Source: Actinomycetota bacterium (GTDB lineage Bacteria > Actinomycetota > Acidimicrobiia > Acidimicrobiales > Poriferisodaliceae). From it: a DNA stretch of 7,697 nucleotides. Below, piece by piece: positions 1 to 5,241 of the stretch (positions within the stretch are counted from its first letter, which is position 1; every line of letters begins with the position of its first letter). The notes beneath the pieces were generated by a model. The model was not told where the DNA came from. It searched no databases and saw only the letters and a program-made list of their open reading frames with translations. Both the position numbers and the translations under genes were made by a program. The stretch covers positions 1-7,697 of the forward strand of contig PCCJ01000044.1 in the NCBI GenBank assembly GCA_002731665.1. Direction: 5' to 3'.

Positions 1-844
1 ATCCACCAATGATCAACATGCCCACGACAATGTCCGTGTATTTGATCAGCGAATAGGCGTTCCATGTGAAGTAGCCAATTCCATGTTGTCCGGAAATAAT
101 TTCACCGGCCAGCAACGAGAACCAGGACACGCCCATACCAACCGCCAATCCCGCTGCTATGCTGGGAAGGGCTGCAGGAAAGACCACGTGCCAGAAGATT
201 TCCAGATTGGTCGCGCCGAGAGATCGTGCGGCGCGGACCAAAATCTCAGGTGTGGCTTCGACGCCCTGCACTGTGTTGAGTACGATTGGAAAAAAGGCGC
301 CCAAAAAAATTATAAAAATAATACTCAATTCTTCTGTCGGCCATATCAAGATGGCGAGTGGTATCCAAGCCACCGCCGGGATCGGCCTCAGGACCTCGAT
401 ATAGGGAATACAAATATCTTCAGCGATTCGGAAACGCCCCATCAACAAGCCAACAATGATTCCCAACACCGTCGCAGCGATATAGCCGATAAAAATGCGC
501 TTCATGCTGACAAATATATGAAGATAAAATTCTGTCGTTTGGGCATGGTGGAAAAAATTAAGAGCCACTTTCCATGGCTCCGGCACATTCTCAAAATTGA
601 GGATTGTGTTGAAATCTGTTTCGGTCAAATAGTGCCAAACAGCGATGGCAATTAATACAGCAAAACTCCGCACCGCCCATCGCTTTAGGGCTTCGGGGGT
701 TGCTGTTAATTTTTGCCGAACCGTCGTGTCATTACCGTGATCTTTAGGAGTAAGCAGAACAGAAACCTTTCCCGTTGAATCCTCTGTTTCGCCACTTGAT
801 CTATTTGTCGACGGTGTGTCGACCGTCAGTTTATGTGTCGACAT
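1..844 (-). CDS. NitT/TauT-type ABC transporter permease (C-terminus outside the window)
   Basis: Inner-membrane permease of an ABC importer of the nitrate/sulfonate/taurine class (SsuC/TauC-like). Translation from the ATG at 844 stays open for 281 codons to the window edge. An in-frame TGA lies five codons upstream, so the protein cannot start earlier. A GAGG (855-858) is a weak ribosome site. Residues 1-55 form an unusually long polar Ser/Thr-rich extension. Likely membrane helices lie at about 57-72, 117-136, 152-168, 173-194 and 229-249, with the last beginning near 270. The cytoplasmic loop that docks the ATPase is clear: RAARSLGA at 204-211 with Leu-Pro at 226-227, matching the EAA...G...LP signature. 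It follows the binding-protein gene after 176 nt of hairpin repeats, so the two probably share a transcript. The ATPase gene should lie beyond position 1. Family is confident; the substrate is unknown. Confidence 0.93.
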   Translation of the reverse strand, partial: MSTHKLTVDTPSTNRSSGETEDSTGKVSVLLTPKDHGNDTTVRQKLTATPEALKRWAVRSFAVLIAIAVWHYLTETDFNTILNFENVPEPWKVALNFFHHAQTTEFYLHIFVSMKRIFIGYIAATVLGIIVGLLMGRFRIAEDICIPYIEVLRPIPAVAWIPLAILIWPTEELSIIFIIFLGAFFPIVLNTVQGVEATPEILVRAARSLGATNLEIFWHVVFPAALPSIAAGLAVGMGVSWFSLLAGEIISGQHGIGYFTWNAYSLIKYTDIVVGMLIIGG

Positions 845-874
845 TTCGATTGTGCCTCATTTGGTCTAAGTAAA

Positions 875-1017
875 GTCCGGCGCCACCGGGGAGGAATGAC
901 GGCGAGCGCCGGATAGTGAGGGGTCCGGCGCCACCGGGGAGGAAACACGGCGAGCACCGGACAGGAAGGAGTCCGGCGCCACGGGGGGAATAGCCGCGAG
1001 CGCCGAACAGGGAGATT
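875..1017 (-). repeat. Three tandem 48-nt repeats, each a GC-rich hairpin
   Basis: Three copies begin with GTCCGGCGCCAC on the plus strand at 875, 923 and 971; the last is one base shorter. In the minus-strand (sense) RNA each folds as an 8-bp outer stem, a single bulged U, a 5-bp inner stem and a loop of about 11 nt. Outer arms are 906-913/876-883, 954-961/924-931 and 1000-1007/972-979. Inner arms are 900-904/884-888, 948-952/932-936 and 994-998/980-984. Differences between copies keep pairing as G-U wobbles or a compensatory swap. They lie between the binding-protein stop and the permease start. No strong U-run follows, so a simple terminator is unlikely. By analogy with REP elements between malE and malF, they may protect the upstream message and lower permease expression; that role is inferred. 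Confidence 0.9.
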
Positions 1018-1020
1018 CGC

Positions 1021-2382
1021 CTAGCTAGTTGCAGCCAAAATCGCTTTTTCGAAATCGATTGGCACACTACCAATTTTCTTTGCATACTCATCGGCATCCT
1101 GTTTGCGCAGGAACGCTTTGTACGTATCATTTGATTTAACGTAGTAAGCCATCATACCGAACAGCTTAAGGCCAGTGACGTCGTCATAGACATATGTTGC
1201 ATTTAGTTTCTGCGCGACGGACTGGAACTTACCGACAGCTTTGAGGAACGACGCCAAATCTTTGTAATTCTTAATACCTTCCTTGGCATGCCAAACTTCC
1301 GCAGGCAAACTTGCATGAGCCTTTTTGGGGTCGTGGATGTTAGCCAACTGCTTATCGTAGTCCATCTTTAGTTCAGAGAAGGCTGTTCGAATATACTGAT
1401 CTTGAATCCAATCTTTCATATCAAGCGGCGGAATTTGTTTTTCCCGCGCCAGCACTCCATGATTGAATTTCAATGCTTCGATCCATTTTGGCTTAATGGT
1501 TGGCTCCAGGGTCAAGTGGCCGCCTTTGCTAAAATAGAGGTACTGGACCTCTTTCTCGATACCAGTCCATTTCTCCAAGGATTTGGCCGCCCGCATCGGA
1601 TCCGCCAACACCCAGTTACCGGCATCAATGACGGCCTTGAGGAAAGCAATTACGACTTCTGGATATTCATCAGCTAGCTTCTTGCGGACTACCACACCAT
1701 GGAGATAGGGAATGCTGGTTTCGCTGCCATCAAATATTTTTCGACCCGTACCGCGAAATTCCATGAGCTCTGACCAGGGGCAAAAATCAGCATGGGCATC
1801 GATCTTTCCCTTCGCAATATTCGCCGCACCCACAGCAGGACTCTGGTTCTTAATAGTCACTTCGGAACTTTTAATTCCTGCATCCTGCAACGCCTTAAGC
1901 GTCATGCCCCAAGCGGCACTTCCAACCGGGACCGAAATTGATTTGCCTTTGAGTTCGGAAAATTTGTGAATTTTGGAAGCGACCGGAACAACGACCGCAT
2001 TTCCAGAGCCTTTCAAATTGTAGCCTGTGCCCGCCACATAATAAGTTCGGAGGCTTTTTGTTTCCTGGAACTTAGCACCGTTAACAATCAGCGGATAATC
2101 GCCCATCACACCAATATTAAGTTTACTCGCCAACATTTGGTTTGTGATTGGGCCACCTGAACTATAATCAGCCCATTTAATTTGATAGTCCGCATCCTTG
2201 TATTTTCCGGTTTTAGGCAGGTGCTTTTCCAGCAACTTTAGTTCCTTGACGATGATTCCGGCAGTGTATGTATCGGTGCACATGCTCTGGTGGCCGATTC
2301 CGATTTTGATAGTTTTGGCTTCAAGAACGCTTGCCAAACTGATCGTGGCGGCTATCGAAGCAATAAGCATGGTCTTTCGCAT
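1021..2382 (-). CDS. NitT/TauT-type ABC substrate-binding protein with a C-terminal extension
   Basis: Periplasmic solute-binding protein expected to deliver substrate to the downstream permease. I chose the ATG at 2382 (453 residues). The in-frame ATG at 2400 overlaps the Shine-Dalgarno sequence, and the protein from 2382 begins with a clean signal peptide (MRKTMLIASI...ASVLEA, cut near residue 22). The mature start KTIKIGIGHQSMC, then GVMGDYPLIVNGAK and SAAWGMTLKALQDAG, fit the SsuA/TauA/NrtA two-lobed fold. Most such proteins are about 310-340 residues; this one has roughly 110 more at the C-terminus. Within the extension, residues about 396-446 (YVYDDVTG...AYYVKS...AFLRKQDADEYAKK...IDFEKAI) resemble the NosL/MerB-like fold, a recollection I could not test. 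I count only two cysteines in the mature protein, residues 35 and 201. A sigma-54-type promoter precedes it. Binding-protein family is confident; ligand is unknown. Confidence 0.9.
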   Translation of the reverse strand: MRKTMLIASIAATISLASVLEAKTIKIGIGHQSMCTDTYTAGIIVKELKLLEKHLPKTGKYKDADYQIKWADYSSGGPITNQMLASKLNIGVMGDYPLIVNGAKFQETKSLRTYYVAGTGYNLKGSGNAVVVPVASKIHKFSELKGKSISVPVGSAAWGMTLKALQDAGIKSSEVTIKNQSPAVGAANIAKGKIDAHADFCPWSELMEFRGTGRKIFDGSETSIPYLHGVVVRKKLADEYPEVVIAFLKAVIDAGNWVLADPMRAAKSLEKWTGIEKEVQYLYFSKGGHLTLEPTIKPKWIEALKFNHGVLAREKQIPPLDMKDWIQDQYIRTAFSELKMDYDKQLANIHDPKKAHASLPAEVWHAKEGIKNYKDLASFLKAVGKFQSVAQKLNATYVYDDVTGLKLFGMMAYYVKSNDTYKAFLRKQDADEYAKKIGSVPIDFEKAILAATS

Positions 2383-2392
2383 GTTGTATGAA

Positions 2393-2398
2393 CTCCTC
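2393..2398 (-). promoter_or_regulatory. Ribosome binding site that sets the binding-protein start
   Basis: GAGGAG on the minus strand lies 10 nt before the ATG at 2382. The in-frame ATG at 2400 overlaps the first base of this site, so it cannot be served by it and has no comparable site of its own nearby. This favours the shorter protein with an ordinary signal peptide. Confidence 0.7.
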
Positions 2399-2439
2399 AT
2401 TAATTATGACCCAGCTACGGCGAACCTAAAGATGGATAT

Positions 2440-2456
2440 AGCGAATGCTGTGCCAA
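2440..2456 (-). promoter_or_regulatory. Candidate sigma-54 (RpoN) -24/-12 promoter for the transporter genes
   Basis: The minus strand reads TTGGCAC-AGCAT-TCGCT. The sigma-54 consensus is TTGGCAC-N5-TTGC(A/T), so there is one mismatch in the defined positions. The essential GG (2454-2453) and GC (2442-2441) are exactly 10 nt apart. Transcription would start near 2430, leaving a leader of about 48 nt before the ATG at 2382. An IHF-type match sits upstream at the usual distance. A poor sigma-70 alternative overlaps it (TTGCAT, 19-nt spacer, TATATC). Sigma-54 control would require an activator not found in this window. Confidence 0.55.
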
Positions 2457-2481
2457 AACATGCAAGAATCAGAATATTTAA

Positions 2482-2494
2482 TAATATATTGATT
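2482..2494 (-). promoter_or_regulatory. Candidate IHF binding site
   Basis: The minus strand AATCAATATATTA matches the IHF consensus WATCAANNNNTTR at every defined position. Its centre lies about 47 nt upstream of the -12 GC, near -60, where IHF commonly bends DNA between an enhancer and a sigma-54 promoter. The surrounding DNA is very AT-rich, so a chance match is more likely than in average sequence. Confidence 0.4.
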
Positions 2495-2507
2495 TATAAA
2501 GGAATAT

Positions 2508-2522
2508 TGTCCGAGCCGAACA
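2508..2522. promoter_or_regulatory. Imperfect dyad upstream of the sigma-54/IHF matches
   Basis: The minus strand TGTTCG-GCT-CGGACA is a 15-nt dyad with five of six arm pairs matching. It sits about 85 nt upstream of the predicted start, a plausible place for an activator of the enhancer-binding class. The spacing is TGT-N9-ACA, not the N10 of NifA sites, so I assign no specific regulator. Confidence 0.2.
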
Positions 2523-2633
2523 CTTGGCTAGATTGCTACATCAAGAGTAATGACTAATTTTTAGGCTAATGAGAAATGCTGTACATTTTTTAATCAACCC
2601 CGTCTGCGCATTTTAAATACAGGTCGCAGTATG

Positions 2634-3194
2634 TTACTCCGCCAATTTAGGTGTCCGATTAGATACCCACTTTTGTGGCGTTGCATCTTTAAGAGATAAA
2701 ATTTGCCGCATCAGGCGACCTTCAGCCCAATTACGCTCACCGATGGCGCCAAAAAAAATGAAGCCATTCTGATCCACAATATAGGTTGTTGGCATAGCAT
2801 TTACTTGCCACCGTCGGCGACTTTCAGCGCTAGGATCTGTAAGCACAGAAAAAGTCACTTTTCGGTCCGAAAGAAAACGGCGAACACGGTCTGAAGCTTC
2901 ACCGACATTGATAGCGAGTACAACAACTCCCTCTGGCAACAGTTTTTCAGAAGCTTTTTGCAATGCCGGTAATTCACGCCGACAAGGCGCACACCACGTA
3001 GCCCAAAAATGGAGGACGACAATGTTTCCCCTATAGGCTTCTAATTGATGGATTTTACCGGTCAGATCGGCTAGCCCCAACACCGGTGCTATTGGCTTCT
3101 GGGGGAGTTCAATCAGGCCAAGTGATGCCGCTTGGGCCTTAGCGGATATTACCAGAGCAAGTACCGTGAAACATAATGCCGAAGGTCTCACCAT
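2634..3194 (-). CDS. TlpA/ResA-type periplasmic thioredoxin-like protein
   Basis: Exported thiol-disulfide oxidoreductase of 186 residues. Residues 1-22 form a signal peptide (positive start, VLALVISAKAQA core and cut site) with no lipobox cysteine at the cut site. The thioredoxin fold follows: FWATWCAPC with active-site cysteines at 68 and 71, and the cis-proline segment AMPTTY with Pro at 135. TlpA-class proteins usually reduce disulfides in metal centres, cytochromes or periplasmic partners; the partner here is unknown. Its ATG overlaps the end of the GntR gene by 7 nt (ATGGTGA), which implies translational coupling. The substrate-binding protein encoded next is also periplasmic and has two cysteines, so it is a possible client, an inference only. 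Family assignment is confident. Confidence 0.93.
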   Translation of the reverse strand: MVRPSALCFTVLALVISAKAQAASLGLIELPQKPIAPVLGLADLTGKIHQLEAYRGNIVVLHFWATWCAPCRRELPALQKASEKLLPEGVVVLAINVGEASDRVRRFLSDRKVTFSVLTDPSAESRRRWQVNAMPTTYIVDQNGFIFFGAIGERNWAEGRLMRQILSLKDATPQKWVSNRTPKLAE

Positions 3195-3946
3195 CGCGGT
3201 ACCCGCACATGAAACTGAAAAGTATCACTACGACCTTTTAATATTCCAAAATCAACGGGGCTTCCCTTGGTATCGAAAGTCAATCGTTCTATTTCGAAAA
3301 CAGTTTCACCTTTTTCAATTCCGAGCCTTACTGCCAACGATTTATCTGATTTGCCAATCTTCATGACTAAGTCCGCCGTGCTGAGTTCGATACCGAGACG
3401 GTCTTCGATCAGCACAAACAAGTCCTGCCGTTCCAGGTCGTATTCGCTTAAATAGCGGCCGATATCGACCGGAAAATAACTCGTATTGAAAGAGGCGGGC
3501 TGAGCGTTAATACATCGCAAACGCTGCAAGCAGGTCACGCGGTCATTCATCTCAATATTAAGCGCCTCTGCAACCTCCGGCGATGCAGGCGCTTCCTCCA
3601 ACGCTAAAACCTTAGAGGTTACAACCATACCGGTCTGTGATAGTGACTCTCCAAGTCCCAGCAACTGGCCCAAATTCTGCACCGCTGTCGGGCACGAGAC
3701 AAAATGACCTTTGCCCTTTTGACTATGGACCAACTTTTCTTCCTGAAGCTGCTGCAGCGCATGACGCACCGTTACACGGCTGGCATGATATTCCTCCATC
3801 AGCCTCCTTTCTGAAGGCAGCTGTTTGTCTATAGCGTATTCACCCTTGCCAATACGGTATTTGAGGTCATCAAAAATGGTGCGGTAGCGTGGCGCAGATG
3901 GAATTGAATGTGCAGCGGTTGATAATGGTTTTGTAGATTGCGCCAT
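3188..3946 (-). CDS. GntR-family (HutC/UTRA) transcriptional regulator
   Basis: Cytoplasmic DNA-binding regulator of 252 residues, normal for the HutC subfamily. Residues about 20-85 are the GntR winged helix-turn-helix, with the typical LPSER at 43-47, SRVTVRHAL at 56-64 and the wing KGKGHFV near 77-83. Residues about 95-248 form the UTRA effector-binding domain, with LQRLR and FEIERLTF strands and YFP in the middle. UTRA domains sense small metabolites such as sugars, amino acids or phosphonates, and this one probably senses the pathway's substrate or product. It lies 45 nt after the HEAT gene and overlaps the thioredoxin gene by 7 nt, so it is likely part of the oxidoreductase operon and may regulate it. 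The start at 3946 has only a weak ribosome site. Targets are unproven; candidate palindromes are listed separately. Confidence 0.95.
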   Translation of the reverse strand: MAQSTKPLSTAAHSIPSAPRYRTIFDDLKYRIGKGEYAIDKQLPSERRLMEEYHASRVTVRHALQQLQEEKLVHSQKGKGHFVSCPTAVQNLGQLLGLGESLSQTGMVVTSKVLALEEAPASPEVAEALNIEMNDRVTCLQRLRCINAQPASFNTSYFPVDIGRYLSEYDLERQDLFVLIEDRLGIELSTADLVMKIGKSDKSLAVRLGIEKGETVFEIERLTFDTKGSPVDFGILKGRSDTFQFHVRVPRW

Positions 3947-3960
3947 GCCGAAACTTCAAA

Positions 3961-3978
3961 TGATCTGGTCACTTAGTG
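3961..3978. promoter_or_regulatory. Overlapping small palindromes just upstream of the GntR gene
   Basis: TGATCTGGTCA (3961-3971, four of five pairs) runs into CACTTAGTG (3970-3978, perfect 4-bp arms around one base). They lie in the 45-nt gap before the regulator gene. This is a plausible autoregulatory site, but neither resembles the HutC-family operators I know, and short palindromes are common by chance. Confidence 0.2.
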
Positions 3979-3991
3979 CAGTGTTCAATGC

Positions 3992-4954
3992 CTAAGCCGC
4001 CTGAATTTGGTCAATTGCCCACCGAATATTCTTGCGGACATCTGGGTCAGGGTCGTCTTCGACATCCACAAGGTACGGTAGTCCATCAGGGTGGGCGATT
4101 TCACCCAGCGCAGCAGCAGCCTCTTTTCGGAGATTACTAATCTTGTGCTCTAGTGACGGTGCCAGAGCATGGATTGCTGTTTCGGCTTTCAATTGACCAA
4201 TACTTCGTGCCGCCTTTACGCGGACCTGCCAGAAAGAATCTTTCAGTGCCGCTACCAACGCGTCCGCCGCCGATGCCGCTCTAATTCGCCCGAGGGTCTC
4301 TGCAGCGATCTCGCGAACCGACCATTCCTCGTCATCTAGCCCTTCCAATAATGCGCCGACGACAAGGTCTTCTTCACAAAATGCCAGCGCACCAAGAGCG
4401 GAACGCCGAACCTTGGGATCTCCATCACGGCTCGCATGCATCAATGCTGGCAGGGTGCTTGTGTCCTTTAGGTAACCGAGCACGCCGACTGCCTCCATTC
4501 GAACCTTTGCAGCCTGATCTGTCAGGGCCGTCAATGCGCTGTCTAGAACGGCTGAATTCCGGAGTTCCTTCATTGCGTGCAGTACAGAAGCACGAACAAA
4601 CGCATCCCGGTGATCCACGAACTCGATCAATGGAATTGCACACGCTGGATTTTTAAACTCCGCCAAACTGTAGGCGGCTGCCTTGCGCACTTCCTCGTCA
4701 TCATCCACGAGTGCCTTGGCCAGATTCGCTGCCGCTTCAGGCAGGTCATAGGACTCCAGCGAACGTGCTGCCTCTAGGCGCACATCTGCCGAACCATCGC
4801 TGAGGCAGTCAATCAAGGCTGTGACACTGCTCGCTTCCGCCGTCTCAGCCAGATCAAGCACGGCAATTCGGCGCACCATTGCATCTTGGTCTTTAAGCCG
4901 GATGTAGATTTCATCCAGGTCGGCTTCATCTTCAAAAACTTCAAATACTGGCAT
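3992..4954 (-). CDS. HEAT-repeat (PBS-lyase-type) solenoid protein
   Basis: Soluble all-helical protein of 320 residues with no signal peptide or membrane segment. It contains ten copies of a motif close to D..VR..AA..L, whose key hydrophobic residue falls at 27, 58, 89, 120, 151, 182, 213, 244, 275 and 306, every interval being exactly 31 residues. The last two copies are the most divergent (NLRKEAAAAL, VRKNIRWAI). HEAT and PBS-lyase-type repeats form curved solenoids that bind proteins; phycobilin lyases of this class act on chromophores, but nothing here suggests phycobilins. The gene starts 6 nt after the ferredoxin stop, so the two are surely co-transcribed and probably coupled. A scaffold or assembly partner for the flavoprotein-ferredoxin complex is my inference. 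The fold is confident; the function is not. Confidence 0.93.
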   Translation of the reverse strand: MPVFEVFEDEADLDEIYIRLKDQDAMVRRIAVLDLAETAEASSVTALIDCLSDGSADVRLEAARSLESYDLPEAAANLAKALVDDDEEVRKAAAYSLAEFKNPACAIPLIEFVDHRDAFVRASVLHAMKELRNSAVLDSALTALTDQAAKVRMEAVGVLGYLKDTSTLPALMHASRDGDPKVRRSALGALAFCEEDLVVGALLEGLDDEEWSVREIAAETLGRIRAASAADALVAALKDSFWQVRVKAARSIGQLKAETAIHALAPSLEHKISNLRKEAAAALGEIAHPDGLPYLVDVEDDPDPDVRKNIRWAIDQIQAA

Positions 4955-4960
4955 TGTGCA

Positions 4961-5194
4961 TCACCGTAACAAGTAAGGAATGCTGACATTGACCGCACCG
5001 GTTGGGCAGTCCGCCTCGCATGGCATGCAGTACCAGCACTCGTCATATTTCATGTATGCCTTCTTGGTCTCATCATGAATTCGGAGCACATCAAGTGGGC
5101 ACACATCGACACAAACAGTACAGCCTTTATGGGCAATGCATTTCTCCTCATCGACCGTCACAGGCACTGTTGTTGGGGAATGGGCTAACGGCAT
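4961..5194 (-). CDS. 2x[4Fe-4S] ferredoxin, AprB-like but short
   Basis: Small cytoplasmic electron carrier of 77 residues. Two cluster motifs are complete: C19-x5-C25-x2-C28-x3-C32-Pro and C53-x2-C56-x2-C59-x3-C63-Pro, enough for two [4Fe-4S] clusters. The widened spacing in the first motif and the YDECWYCMPCEADCP segment recall the beta subunit of APS reductase. That subunit is about twice as long and carries a C-terminal tail that wraps the alpha subunit; here the tail is missing. A strong Shine-Dalgarno sequence (AAAGGAG, 6-nt spacing, core 5201-5205) fixes the start at 5194. It lies 47 nt after the flavoprotein gene and 6 nt before the HEAT gene. It most likely carries electrons to or from the FAD of the flavoprotein. 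Confidence 0.93.
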   Translation of the reverse strand: MPLAHSPTTVPVTVDEEKCIAHKGCTVCVDVCPLDVLRIHDETKKAYMKYDECWYCMPCEADCPTGAVNVSIPYLLR

Positions 5195-5241
5195 CGGTTT
5201 CTCCTTTATCTAAAGCGGCTATCCGGAACAATTCGGCGCGG

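Noticed and set aside
83..655. Plus-strand reading frames across the window, the longest being 190 codons
   Set aside because: Every one lies opposite a recognised minus-strand gene or in an AT-rich gap, and none shows a recognisable domain.
875..920. Rho-independent terminator after the binding-protein gene
   Set aside because: Hairpins are strong but no uridine run follows the last one, only a short CUUUACUU. Partial termination remains possible.
875..1017. CRISPR array
   Set aside because: The repeats abut head to tail with no unique spacers, and there are no cas genes.
831..1130. A 99-codon minus-strand frame with a 16-residue proline/glycine repeat
   Set aside because: The repeat comes only from the 48-nt hairpin units being divisible by three. 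The frame overlaps the binding-protein gene on the same strand and has no ribosome site.
2585..2633. Terminator after the thioredoxin gene
   Set aside because: CTGCG and CGCAG arms give only a 5-bp stem with a 16-nt loop and no U-run next to it.
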